Source of the DNA: Desulfobaculum xiamenense
GTDB taxonomy: Bacteria; Desulfobacterota; Desulfovibrionia; Desulfovibrionales; Desulfovibrionaceae
DNA: 64,000 bases
Direction: 5' to 3'
NCBI RefSeq assembly: GCF_011927665.1
Contig: NZ_JAATJA010000001.1
Location: 1,531,019-1,595,018 of the forward strand
This document shows, in pieces, positions 9,748 to 18,139 of the stretch. The notes under the pieces are model-generated. The model did not search any database, was not told the DNA's origin, and saw only the letters and a program-made list of their open reading frames with translations. Positions within the stretch are counted from its first letter, which is position 1. Every line of letters starts with the position of its first letter. Position numbers and translations under genes: made by a program.

Positions 9748-11301
9748 ATGACCACGCGCAGCATCGACACCAGACTTGCCGTATTGTCGCTCATGCGTCG
9801 TACCGCCCTCGTCTTTGCAGCCGCACTGCCGCTCATGCTGCCGCCCATATTTCCAATGACAGCCGAGGGGAACAACGCCTCGCCGCCCAACCCCACACTC
9901 CCTGCGGAAGTGGGCGCACCGTCCAACGCCACAATTCCCGTCAAGCTGGATCATCTGCAACTCGGGCTGGAGGACGTCATCAGCCTCGCCCTCGAACGCA
10001 ACCGGGACATCCGCACCTTCCGCGAGAACCTGCGGTCGTCCGAACTGTCCCTCGAATCCGAGGAATCCGACTTCAAGTACGAAATCACGCCCACCGCCAA
10101 CATCGGCCTGCTGGGCGGCGACGAGATTACGGACAGCCGCAACTACCGGGCCGGTGTGGTGCTGCGTCAGCGATTCAAGGAAGGCACGCGGGTGGAGGTC
10201 GGCCCCTTCGCAGAGCGTACCGACGAAAGCGGCGAGGACCGGGAATACGTGTCAGGGATGGGCATCTCGCTCACGCAGCCGCTGTTGCGCGGGCTGGGGC
10301 GGGACTACAATCTCAACGCGGTGAAGGAAGCGCGCTTCGGCGTACGCAAGGCGCGGCGGGCACTCTATCTCAAGCGGGTGGATGTGATACTGGAGGCGAC
10401 AGGCGCAGCCTATGCCGTCATGCGTCGCAAGCTACTACTCGACACGGCGCGGGCCTCGGCGGAGCGGCTGGAGGAATTCGCACGGCTGGCCAAGGAACAC
10501 GCTGCCGCAGGCAAGGCCGATCCCGTGGACGTTCTGCGCGCGCAAACGCAACTGCGCAAGGCGCAAAACGACATCATTACCAATACTGAAGCCCTCGAAC
10601 TGGCACTGGACGACCTGAAGCTGGCGCTCGACCTGCCGCTTTCCGCAACCGTCGCGGTGGACGCGCCAATGATCGTCTCGCCCTTCGACGTGTCCGTGGA
10701 CGCCGCCGTGGACGCCGCCGGCGAGAACCGTGTGGAAATCGAGGAGTCGGAGGACTTCCTACGCGAGCGCTACCGGCTGTCCGGCATCCGCAAGCACGAA
10801 CTGCTGCCCAAGCTCGACGTGAACCTGCGCTATTCGCGCACGGGAACGGACAAGGAGCTTCAGGACAGCATGACCTTCGACAGCGACGCATGGTCCCTCG
10901 GGGCCAACGTCTCGGCGGACATCTTCCGACGCAGGGACAAGTCAGCCTACCGCCAGAGCCTCGTGGACGTGGATTCGGCGCGCATTGCCCTCGAACTGGC
11001 GCGCGACAGCGTTGCGTCCGAAGTCCGCCGCGAATTCCGTAAGCTCCAGCGCTCACTCAGCCAGATCACGCTCCAGACCGAACGAACCCGCGAGGCGCAA
11101 AGCCAGCGCTCACTGGCGCGGTCAAACTTCCTTGAAGGCCGCACCGGCAACTTCGACCTCATCGACGCGGAACTCTCGGCCACCGAGGCCCAAAGCGACC
11201 TCATCGACGCACGCGTCGAATACATCCTCGCCCAATACCGCTTCCGCGCCGCCGTCGGCACCCTCCTCGAACGGCAGACGGAGCAGGGGAAGAGGAAGTG
11301 A
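9748..11301 (+). CDS. TolC-family outer-membrane efflux protein
   Basis: A 517-residue outer-membrane factor. An N-terminal signal sequence (about residues 10-35, RRTALVFAAALPLMLPP) is followed by two structural repeats of long amphipathic helices. The phrases LEDVISLALERNRDI in the first and FDLIDAELSATEAQSDL in the second are typical of TolC/OEP repeats. Such trimers form the exit duct of type I secretion or RND/ABC efflux pumps. No membrane-fusion or pump gene is adjacent, so the partner is elsewhere. The ATG at 9748 has a modest CGGAGCG site; an ATG at 9793 directly before the signal sequence is a possible alternative. Confidence 0.88.
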   Translation: MTTRSIDTRLAVLSLMRRTALVFAAALPLMLPPIFPMTAEGNNASPPNPTLPAEVGAPSNATIPVKLDHLQLGLEDVISLALERNRDIRTFRENLRSSELSLESEESDFKYEITPTANIGLLGGDEITDSRNYRAGVVLRQRFKEGTRVEVGPFAERTDESGEDREYVSGMGISLTQPLLRGLGRDYNLNAVKEARFGVRKARRALYLKRVDVILEATGAAYAVMRRKLLLDTARASAERLEEFARLAKEHAAAGKADPVDVLRAQTQLRKAQNDIITNTEALELALDDLKLALDLPLSATVAVDAPMIVSPFDVSVDAAVDAAGENRVEIEESEDFLRERYRLSGIRKHELLPKLDVNLRYSRTGTDKELQDSMTFDSDAWSLGANVSADIFRRRDKSAYRQSLVDVDSARIALELARDSVASEVRREFRKLQRSLSQITLQTERTREAQSQRSLARSNFLEGRTGNFDLIDAELSATEAQSDLIDARVEYILAQYRFRAAVGTLLERQTEQGKRK

Positions 11302-11424
11302 ATAAAACGGAGTAGACTGTCGATCCCCGAATAGCCAACCGCCCATCATGTCGCCCCGAACTCCACCAACCCGGGCACATGGCCGCCTCTCGGGAGTATT
11401 AAAGCGCAATCAGGAGCACAACAA

Positions 11425-11458
11425 AAACGGCCTGAGTTACAAAAAACTCAGGCCGTTT
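11425..11458. terminator. Perfect 14-bp inverted repeat downstream of the TolC-like gene
   Basis: Arms AAACGGCCTGAGTT (11425-11438) and AACTCAGGCCGTTT (11445-11458) with a six-base loop. It lies 124 bp after the TolC stop. The T tract is better on the minus strand (five T) than on the plus strand (three T), so it could also back up termination of tRNA-Arg. Confidence 0.75.
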
Positions 11459-11554
11459 ACCATATTATTTCCACGCGACGAAAAGGGACCACTCTCCACG
11501 GTAGGATACAGCACCCGCAATTGCACGTCGGTTACCATTCCGTTACCACTACGC

Positions 11555-11587
11555 AAAAGGGGCCATGCCTTACGGCATGGCCCCTTT
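11555..11587. terminator. Bidirectional terminator next to tRNA-Arg
   Basis: Perfect 11-bp stem GGGGCCATGCC (11559-11569) and GGCATGGCCCC (11574-11584) with a TTAC loop. Four A residues precede it and three T residues follow. On the minus strand it lies 13 bp beyond the tRNA-Arg 3' end and ends in TTTT. Confidence 0.88.
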
Positions 11588-11596
11588 GAAATTGCG

Positions 11597-11673
11597 TGGT
11601 GCGCCAGGAAGGAATCGAACCCTCGGCCAGCGGCTTAGAAGGCCGCTGCTCTATCCGACTGAGCTACTGGCGC
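11597..11673 (-). tRNA. tRNA-Arg (TCT anticodon)
   Basis: A complete 77-base cloverleaf with encoded CCA on the minus strand. The acceptor arm is GCGCCAG/CTGGCGC with discriminator A, the D arm contains AGCTCAGTCGGATAGAGC, the anticodon loop is CTTCTAA and the T arm has GGTTCGATTCC. It reads AGA codons, which are rare in this GC-rich DNA. Confidence 0.97.
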
Positions 11674-11855
11674 GCGTTGGGATGCGTCTTATACGCCACG
11701 GCGGGGCAAGGGGTCAAGCCCTTGGAGCGCAAAGGGCAAAACGGTTGCGAGGCATGGGGCGAGAGCGTACCATCCGCGCGCATCGGACCTAGGAGTGGCG
11801 CACCCCGCGCGCTCCGTCCGGCCAGACAATACGCGGCATATGCCGCTTCGAAGAG

Positions 11856-13160
11856 GTGATCGTCCTGACTTCCCGTTTCAATGATTTCAACGACGTGCTC
11901 GCCCATCTCGACGGGCTCGGCATGTTTCATATGGATTTCGGCCTTTCGCGGGTCGAGGCCGCCATTGCCGCACTGGGGCTGACCTCGCCCTCCTTTGCCG
12001 TGTTCCACGTCGTGGGCACCAACGGCAAGGGGTCGACATCGCGCACAATCGCCGAACTCGCCGCCGCGCACGGCCTGCGTGCAGGTCTCTACACCTCGCC
12101 CCATTTCCTCGACCCGCGCGAACGCATCCGCATCGACGGACGCATGCTCTCCGGCGACGCATGGGCGAGGCTCGGCAACGAGGTCATGGACGCTTCACGC
12201 GACAATCCGCTGACCTATTTCGAATTCATCACCGTGCTCGCCGTGCTGGCCTTCGCCCGCGCCGGGGTGGACGTGGCCGTCATGGAAGCCGGACTAGGCG
12301 GGACCTACGACGCCGCCAACGCCCTGCGCACCGACGTCACCGTGTTCACCGGCATCGGCATGGACCACGAAGCCATCCTCGGCGACACCCTCGAAGCCAT
12401 CGCCTCGGACAAGGCCGGAGCCATGCGTCCGGGCGTGCCCGCAGTGACCGCCGCGCAGGCCGAACCCGCCGCCCGCGTGCTGGCCGAGCGCGCCCGCGCC
12501 ATCGGAACCACCCTGTCCACGGTATCGGACGTTCTTCATTATGAGTATGCAATCGGCGCGGCGCGTCCGGTCGACCCGACCCTTCCGGAGCTTTGCGATC
12601 TGATTCCGGCCATGCCCGGCCCGCACCAGTTCGCCAACGCCCACCTCGCGCTGGCGGCGTGGCTCACCCTCGCCCCTTCGCGCGGATTCGGCGTGGATTC
12701 GGATGCCTGTTCCCGCGCCCTCTCACGGGCCACGGTCTCGGGCCGCTTCCAGCGCATCCCCGGCTCGCCGGAGATCATCCTCGACGGCGCGCACAACCCG
12801 CACGCCCTTGCCGCGCTCACAAGTACGCTTCGCGATTGCAACATCCGCCCGTCGTCCATCGTCTTCGCCTGCCTTGCGGACAAGGACCTTGCGACCATCG
12901 CGCCCCTCGTGGCGGGACTGGCGGACTGCCCCGTGCTCGTCCCCGAGCTGCCCGGCAACACCCGCGCCCGCGCAGCGGCGGACATCGCCCGCGCCATCGG
13001 TCCCAAGGCGCGGCCCGTGGCCGACATTGCCGACGCCCTCGCACAGACGGCGCAAGACGACGGCCCGGTGCTGGTATGCGGCTCCTTGTATTTGCTGGCT
13101 GCATTCTTTACCCTGCATCCCGAGCATCTGTGCGAATCCGCAACGGATTTCCCACTCTGA
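11856..13160 (+). CDS. folC: Dihydrofolate synthase / folylpolyglutamate synthase
   Basis: A 434-residue Mur-ligase-family enzyme that joins glutamate to dihydropteroate and then extends the polyglutamate tail of folates. The N-terminal pattern HLDGLGMFHMDFGL is typical of FolC. The P-loop is GTNGKGST (54-61), followed by TSPHFLDPRERIRI. The C-terminal ligase domain contains DGAHNPHAL. The start is a GTG without an obvious ribosome binding site; no in-frame ATG precedes the conserved FHMDFGL motif, so the true start may differ by a few residues. selA follows after 14 bp, suggesting one transcript. Confidence 0.93.
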   Translation: MIVLTSRFNDFNDVLAHLDGLGMFHMDFGLSRVEAAIAALGLTSPSFAVFHVVGTNGKGSTSRTIAELAAAHGLRAGLYTSPHFLDPRERIRIDGRMLSGDAWARLGNEVMDASRDNPLTYFEFITVLAVLAFARAGVDVAVMEAGLGGTYDAANALRTDVTVFTGIGMDHEAILGDTLEAIASDKAGAMRPGVPAVTAAQAEPAARVLAERARAIGTTLSTVSDVLHYEYAIGAARPVDPTLPELCDLIPAMPGPHQFANAHLALAAWLTLAPSRGFGVDSDACSRALSRATVSGRFQRIPGSPEIILDGAHNPHALAALTSTLRDCNIRPSSIVFACLADKDLATIAPLVAGLADCPVLVPELPGNTRARAAADIARAIGPKARPVADIADALAQTAQDDGPVLVCGSLYLLAAFFTLHPEHLCESATDFPL

Positions 13161-13174
13161 CCCCGGAAGGAACA

Positions 13175-14590
13175 ATGCAGAATCTCTACCGACAGCTCCC
13201 GTCCGTGGACGCCGTCCTCCAGCGGCTCGACGACGCGACGGACATCTCCGCCCTGCCGCGCACCCTCGTGCGCGGGCTGGTCAACGACTTCCTCGACTCC
13301 TGCCGCGACGACATCCGAAACGGCAGAGTCACCGAACCGGCCAGCCTCACCCTCGACGCGCTGGCCCCTGCGCTGACCGCCTTCGTGCGGGCTGGCGCGC
13401 GGCCGCACTTCCGCCGCGTACTCAACGCCACGGGCGTGGTCATCCACACCAATCTCGGCCGCTCCATCCTCGCGCCGGAAGCCTCCGTCGCCGTGGCCGA
13501 GGCCTGCGCCCATTACTCGAATCTCGAATTCGATCTCGCCACCGGCGAACGCGGCAGCCGCTACAGCCACGTGGAGGACCTGCTGTGCCGCCTCACCGGC
13601 GCTGAAGCCGCGCTGGTGGTCAACAACAACGCCGCCGCCGTGCTCATCGTGCTGGAAACCCTTGCCAAGGGCGGCGAGGTTCCCGTCTCGCGCGGGCAGC
13701 TCGTGGAAATCGGCGGCTCGTTCCGCATTCCAGAAATCATGGCCAAGAGCGGCGCGACGCTCGTGGAAGTCGGCGCGACCAACCGCACCCACCTGCGCGA
13801 CTACGAGCGGGTCATCAACGAAAGCACGTCGGCTCTTTTGCGCGTGCACACGTCGAACTTCCGCATCGTGGGCTTCACCAGCGACGTTCCCACCTCCGAA
13901 CTGGCGGAGCTTGGTCATCGCCACGGCCTGCCGGTCATCGAGGATCTCGGTAGCGGCAGCCTGTACCGCTTCCCGTCCGGCGAGCTGGACGAACCGACAG
14001 TGCAGAGCGTCGTAGCCGCAGGCGTGGACGTGGTGACCTTTTCGGGCGACAAGGTCCTCGGCGGACCGCAGGCGGGCATCATCGTCGGCCGCAAGGAGCA
14101 CATCGCGCGCATCAAGGCCAATCCCATGAACCGCGCCATGCGCATCGACAAGATGACGCTGGCCGCGCTGGAAGCCACCCTGCGCCTGTACCTCGACATG
14201 GACGACGCCCCGCGCCGGGTGCCCACCCTGCGCATGATCTCCGCCAGCGCACAGGAACTGAAGCCCCGTGCCGCTCGCCTGCGCAGACGGCTCCAGCGCG
14301 AGCTTGGCGACGCGGCGGACTTCGCGCTCATCCCCGGCCAGTCGCGCGTGGGCGGCGGCTCCTTCCCGGAGCGTGACCTGCCCACCACGCTGGTGCGCAT
14401 CGTCCCCACGACGGACATCGCCCCCGAGGCGCTGCGTCACGCCCTGCTGGACACCAACCCGCCCCTCGTGGCCCGCACGCAGGACGACGCACTGTGCCTC
14501 GACCCGCGCACCATCGACGACGCGGAATTTTCCATGGTCGCCTCGGCGCTGGCGCAGGCTTTCGCCCGCCTCGCCCACGGCGGAAACTGA
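13175..14590 (+). CDS. selA: L-seryl-tRNA(Sec) selenium transferase
   Basis: SelA is a pyridoxal-phosphate enzyme that converts seryl-tRNA(Sec) to selenocysteinyl-tRNA(Sec) with selenophosphate. The 471-residue length is usual. Visible are the helical N-terminal domain, NATGVVIHTNLGRS (85-98), NNNAAAV (150-156), EDLGSGSLY (256-264) and the PLP lysine Lys293 in TFSGDKVLGGPQAG. The ATG at 13175 follows GGAAGG and comes 14 bp after folC; long upstream in-frame extensions are FolC antisense-like noise. Together with selB it implies that the organism makes selenoproteins, such as formate dehydrogenases or hydrogenases. tRNA-Sec and selD are not in the window. Confidence 0.96.
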   Translation: MQNLYRQLPSVDAVLQRLDDATDISALPRTLVRGLVNDFLDSCRDDIRNGRVTEPASLTLDALAPALTAFVRAGARPHFRRVLNATGVVIHTNLGRSILAPEASVAVAEACAHYSNLEFDLATGERGSRYSHVEDLLCRLTGAEAALVVNNNAAAVLIVLETLAKGGEVPVSRGQLVEIGGSFRIPEIMAKSGATLVEVGATNRTHLRDYERVINESTSALLRVHTSNFRIVGFTSDVPTSELAELGHRHGLPVIEDLGSGSLYRFPSGELDEPTVQSVVAAGVDVVTFSGDKVLGGPQAGIIVGRKEHIARIKANPMNRAMRIDKMTLAALEATLRLYLDMDDAPRRVPTLRMISASAQELKPRAARLRRRLQRELGDAADFALIPGQSRVGGGSFPERDLPTTLVRIVPTTDIAPEALRHALLDTNPPLVARTQDDALCLDPRTIDDAEFSMVASALAQAFARLAHGGN

Positions 14591-14659
14591 TTTCACATCG
14601 GCGCACGACGGAACCCGCCATGCGCCAGACGGCATCCATACGACAAGAGAGGATATGCA

Positions 14660-16036
14660 ATGGCTGACAACACGCTGACTTTCGAATCCCGGAACTGCTG
14701 GGAGGTCTTCGACGGCCCCGAGCACGCCACGGCCATGAACGACCTCGCCGTGCGCTACGTCGATTTCCTCACCCGCTGCAAGACCGAACGCGAAACCGTG
14801 GACTACGTGACGGACATCGTCCGCAACGCCGGTTACGGCGAGGACTTCGCGGGCGACAAGGTCTTCCGCATCATGCGCGGCAAGACCATGTTCCTCGCCC
14901 GGCGCGGCAAGCGCCCGCTGTCCGAGGGCTTCCGCCTGCTCGGCGCGCACGCCGACGCCCCGCGCCTCGACTTCAAGCAGCATCCCCTCTACGAGGACTG
15001 CAACATCGGCCTCGCCAAGACCCACTACTACGGCGGCATTCGCAAGTATCAGTGGCTGTCCCGCCCCCTCGCCCTGCACGGCGTCATCGTCCGGCAGGAC
15101 GGCGAGGTGGTGAAGGTCAACATCGGCGAGGACGCGAACGATCCGGTCTTCACCGTGCTCGACCTGCTGCCCCACCTCGCCTACGACCAGGTGGAGAAGC
15201 CCCTGTCCAAGGCCTTCGAAGCCGAGAAGCTCAACGTGGTGCTCGGCCACGCCCCTGCCGCCAAGGACGAGGACGACAAGGACGACAAGCGCATCAAGAA
15301 GCAGGTGCTCACCCTGCTCAACGCCAAATACGGCATCGTCGAGGAAGACCTCTTCAGCGCCGAGTTGCAGGTGGTGCCCGCCGGTCCCGCCCGCTTCGTT
15401 GGTCTGGACGGCTCCCTCATCGGCTCCTACGCCCATGACGACCGCATCTGCGTGTTCACCGGCCTTGAGGCCCTGCTGACCTCCGAGCAGCCCGAGCACA
15501 CCCAGATCGTGCTGTTCTGGGACAAGGAGGAGATCGGTTCCGAAGGTTCCACCGGTGCCAAGAGCCTGTTCTTCGAGTACTGCCTCGAAGACCTCATTGA
15601 TGCGTGGGAACCCGGCACTCGCCTGTCCCACGTGCTCATGAAAGCCAAGGCCGTCTCCGCCGACGTGCACGGCGGGCTGGACCCCGACTATCAGGAAGTC
15701 CACGAGAAGCTCAATTCCTCGCTGCTCGGCCATGGTCCCGTGTTCTGCAAGTTCACCGGCCACCGCGGCAAGGTGGGTGCAAACGACGCCCACGCCGAAT
15801 ACGTGGGCTGGATTCGCGGCGTGCTGAACGCGGCAGGCATCCCGTGGCAGATGGCTGAACTCGGCAAGGTGGACCTCGGCGGCGGCGGAACCGTTGCCAA
15901 GTACCTCGCCGTCTACGGCATGGACATCATCGACTTCGGTCCTTCCGTGCTGGCCATGCACTCGCCCTTCGAGATCGCCTCTAAGGTCGACGTGTACGCC
16001 ACCATGCTCGCCTACCGCGCGTTCCTCCAGAGCTAG
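14660..16036 (+). CDS. M18-family aminopeptidase
   Basis: A 458-residue cytosolic dinuclear-zinc aminopeptidase. Metal-site motifs are GAHADAP (His97, Asp99), WDKEEIGSEGSTGA near residue 288 with the catalytic and bridging acids, SADVHGG near 334, and MHSPFEIAS near 435. The length and the KQHPLYED segment place it with the bacterial M18 (aspartyl-aminopeptidase-like) enzymes that trim N-terminal residues from peptides. The start has AGAGAGGA upstream. It lies 69 bp after selA and could share its transcript, but nothing links the functions. A terminator follows. Confidence 0.92.
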   Translation: MADNTLTFESRNCWEVFDGPEHATAMNDLAVRYVDFLTRCKTERETVDYVTDIVRNAGYGEDFAGDKVFRIMRGKTMFLARRGKRPLSEGFRLLGAHADAPRLDFKQHPLYEDCNIGLAKTHYYGGIRKYQWLSRPLALHGVIVRQDGEVVKVNIGEDANDPVFTVLDLLPHLAYDQVEKPLSKAFEAEKLNVVLGHAPAAKDEDDKDDKRIKKQVLTLLNAKYGIVEEDLFSAELQVVPAGPARFVGLDGSLIGSYAHDDRICVFTGLEALLTSEQPEHTQIVLFWDKEEIGSEGSTGAKSLFFEYCLEDLIDAWEPGTRLSHVLMKAKAVSADVHGGLDPDYQEVHEKLNSSLLGHGPVFCKFTGHRGKVGANDAHAEYVGWIRGVLNAAGIPWQMAELGKVDLGGGGTVAKYLAVYGMDIIDFGPSVLAMHSPFEIASKVDVYATMLAYRAFLQS

Positions 16037-16060
16037 GAAACGCGGCCATACGACGCACGA

Positions 16061-16096
16061 AGGGCGGCCCGGTCACAGGACCGGCCGCCCTTTTTT
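16061..16096 (+). terminator. Rho-independent terminator after the M18 aminopeptidase
   Basis: AGGGCGG-CCGGTC pairs with GACCGGCCGCCCT with one bulged C, an ACAG loop and six T residues at 16091-16096. Confidence 0.9.
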
Positions 16097-16141
16097 CATA
16101 GACATACGCCTCGCGGCTTGTCGGAAACGCCCGCCCCGCCG

Positions 16142-17134
16142 TTACCAGTCGTTGAGGAACACGGCCTTGTGCAGGAAGTTCACATACTTGGGTTCGTATT
16201 TGTCGGCACGATTCTTGAGTTCGGTCACGGCCACCTTCGGCTCCATGGCCTCTGCGTAGGGGCGCTTGGAAATCATGGCGCAATAGGAATCCGCAACGGC
16301 GCAGATACGCCCAAGGGGACTCAGCTCACGCAGCTTGGAGGGATAGCCCGATCCGTCGAGGCGCTCGTGATGCTCCATGACGCACTGCTGCATCTCGTCG
16401 TACTTGAGGCCCAGCTTGAGGGCGAGCTTGGACCCGACGAGGGGATGCAGGTTCACCTTGGAACGCTCGTCCTGCGTCAGGGGCTTCTGCTTCTCGCGAA
16501 TGAAGGGCGGAATCTTGGACATGCCCATATCGTGCAGGAACAGGGCCACGGTCACCTTGTCGTACACGCGGCGGTTGAAGCCGCCGGGAAAGACCTTGGT
16601 AAACAGCCACAGCCCCATGCACCCGCTGTTGAAGCTGTGGTTAGGCAGGGTGTGCTCCGCATGCATGCGGCGGGTAAATGCCTTGATACGGTTCAAGTCC
16701 GTCCACAGATACTCGGTGAGGACCATGAAGTCGGTGTAGAGCTTGTCGAAGACGGGCTTGACCGGCTGCTCCAGAAATTCGGCGATGCGATCCGTCAGCG
16801 CGTGGCTGAATATCTCGGCTATCTCGCCTTCCTTGAGGTGCTCGTCCTGAAGCACGAGGTCCAGCTGCTTGCTGATGTGCTTCGAGTAGATGCCATGGTC
16901 GCTTCGCGCCAGAAAAATGTTGCCCTGCGCGCAGAGTTCGGCGAGCGTCTCCTGCTCGTCCTTGTCCACACGCTCCCCCGCCTTCTTGTGGATGAGGATC
17001 TGGGCGGTATCCTCCTTGAGGCGGTAGATATTGAGCGGCGGACGGAACTTCGGAAAGCTGGCGAGGATCTCGGGCGTGATCTGATAGTATTCCTCGTCCA
17101 GATTATCCAGAATGGTCGATTTGAGCGCAACCAT
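16142..17134 (-). CDS. HD-GYP-domain protein (putative cyclic-di-GMP phosphodiesterase)
   Basis: A 330-residue cytosolic protein. The C-terminal half is an HD-GYP domain: His166, HD at 201-202, His230 in LHPLVGSKLA, HHE at 255-257, GSGYP at 261-265 and RICAVADSYCAM. These are the metal-binding and signature residues of HD-GYP phosphodiesterases that hydrolyse cyclic-di-GMP. The N-terminal 130 residues match no domain I recognise and lack receiver-type aspartates; they may sense a signal. The ATG at 17134 has GAGGTG nine bases upstream, and the GTG at 17146 lies within that site. It is divergent from the dcw cluster. Confidence 0.88.
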   Translation of the reverse strand: MVALKSTILDNLDEEYYQITPEILASFPKFRPPLNIYRLKEDTAQILIHKKAGERVDKDEQETLAELCAQGNIFLARSDHGIYSKHISKQLDLVLQDEHLKEGEIAEIFSHALTDRIAEFLEQPVKPVFDKLYTDFMVLTEYLWTDLNRIKAFTRRMHAEHTLPNHSFNSGCMGLWLFTKVFPGGFNRRVYDKVTVALFLHDMGMSKIPPFIREKQKPLTQDERSKVNLHPLVGSKLALKLGLKYDEMQQCVMEHHERLDGSGYPSKLRELSPLGRICAVADSYCAMISKRPYAEAMEPKVAVTELKNRADKYEPKYVNFLHKAVFLNDW

Positions 17135-17597
17135 GGGCGTTGGCACCTCGTGGGCATGATGATGGATTTCGTCCTGCGGCGAGCAGGTTCGCAGTCGGCT
17201 TCAATTCGGCTCCATACCATACTTTTCCCGCATGTGAAAGTGCGGTTGTGCCGCGATTGTTGCTGGCGCATCATCCCCGCCAGTGCCCGAAAAACTCTGC
17301 TCCACCAGTCATACCCTGACATTCGCGGCAAAACGTCGAAACATGCCGCGACACATTCCATTCAACACGCCGTCCAATATCGCCACAAAATATGTCACTG
17401 CCATTTCTCTACCGAAGGATGCGGCAGTCATCCGTGATGCTCACTGCACAATCCACCGGCTGCCGTCTGCAATGAATCGCCTTTCACAGTGGATATGCGT
17501 CATCTCGAAACTCTGGTGCATACGCGTTGCGATTGTTGACTTGGCGCACTTTTCCTGAAAATTTGCCGGAAGCGTCCAGAGCGCCCATGTTTTTCCC

Positions 17598-17626
17598 TTG
17601 ACATGCTCACGGTGTTTGGTGGTAAT
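17598..17626 (+). promoter_or_regulatory. Predicted sigma-70-type promoter of the dcw cluster
   Basis: A perfect -35 TTGACA at 17598-17603 is followed after 17 bp by GGTAAT (17621-17626), which matches the -10 consensus at four of six positions. Transcription would start near 17633, just ahead of mraZ. Confidence 0.7.
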
Positions 17627-17643
17627 TTGTGGTAAAAAGTGGG
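17619..17643 (+). promoter_or_regulatory. MraZ operator: three GTGG boxes at 10-bp spacing
   Basis: GTGGT, GTGGT and GTGGG start at 17619, 17629 and 17639, exactly 10 bp apart on one face of the helix. They overlap the predicted -10 element and the start of transcription. MraZ from other bacteria binds direct repeats of this kind ahead of its own gene, so this is very likely the autoregulatory operator of the cluster. Confidence 0.8.
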
Positions 17644-17656
17644 TATGGGTGCGCGA

Positions 17657-18118
17657 ATGAGCATGTTTAGGGGACATTTCTACCGGAGCCTCGACCCGAA
17701 GGGCAGGCTCATGCTTTCCCCGGAATTCCGCACGGCTGCGGCCGATATGGGTTCCGAGGAGTCCCTCATGCTGACCAATTTCGATGGCTGCGTGGTCGGC
17801 TATCCCCTTCCCGAGTGGGAGCGCATCGAAGACAGCTTCAACAGGATAAACATGCTCGACTCCCGGCTTCGCAACTTCCAGCGCTTCTTCATCTCCGGCG
17901 CGATGGAAGTGAAGCTGGACAAGCAGGGCCGCGTGCTCGTTCCGCCGCATCTGCGCCAGTACGCAGGGCTGGAGAGGGACGTGGTCGTCGCGGGAGTCGG
18001 CAGGAAAATAGAAATCTGGAACCAGAACACCTTCGAGGCCAAGCGCAAGGAGATGGAGGCGACATTCGACGAAGATATGTCCGCCCTTGCCGAGAAGGGG
18101 TTTGAACTGCGGCTGTAG
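17657..18118 (+). CDS. mraZ: Transcriptional regulator MraZ
   Basis: A 153-residue DNA-binding protein made of two MraZ/AbrB-like beta folds with the paired motifs DPKGRLMLSPEFR and DKQGRVLVPPHLR. MraZ forms ring oligomers and represses its own dcw promoter. The start is taken at the ATG 17657 (MSMFRGHF), because family members begin at or near MFRG. A GTG at 17639 lies inside the operator and almost at the predicted transcript start, and an ATG at 17663 is also possible. It is the first gene of the cluster; rsmH starts 21 bp later. Confidence 0.95.
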   Translation: MSMFRGHFYRSLDPKGRLMLSPEFRTAAADMGSEESLMLTNFDGCVVGYPLPEWERIEDSFNRINMLDSRLRNFQRFFISGAMEVKLDKQGRVLVPPHLRQYAGLERDVVVAGVGRKIEIWNQNTFEAKRKEMEATFDEDMSALAEKGFELRL

Positions 18119-18139
18119 AGGCGCGCGGGGGGAAGAATT

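Larger units (their letters stand above)
17135..17656. other. Long intergenic region upstream of the dcw cluster
   Basis: About 520 bp, with a moderately lower GC content than the flanks. It holds the mraZ promoter and MraZ boxes at its right end (described separately). A 91-codon open frame at 17283-17558 has no ribosome binding site and no recognisable product, so I do not call it. Nothing else is evident. Confidence 0.55.

Noticed and set aside
11348-11638. A 96-codon plus-strand frame
   Set aside because: It crosses two hairpin terminators and the tRNA-Arg gene.
11597-11673. Integration (att) site of a mobile island at tRNA-Arg
   Set aside because: No integrase and no duplicated tRNA 3' end nearby; the downstream genes folC and selA are core functions.
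12539-15961. A 1140-codon open frame on the minus strand
   Set aside because: It is antisense to folC, selA and the M18 peptidase, all with intact motifs. Its His/Gly/Ala/Val-rich composition is the usual mirror of GC-rich codon usage.
17283-17558. A 91-codon frame upstream of mraZ
   Set aside because: No ribosome binding site and no protein-like pattern; it lies in the promoter-side intergenic region.
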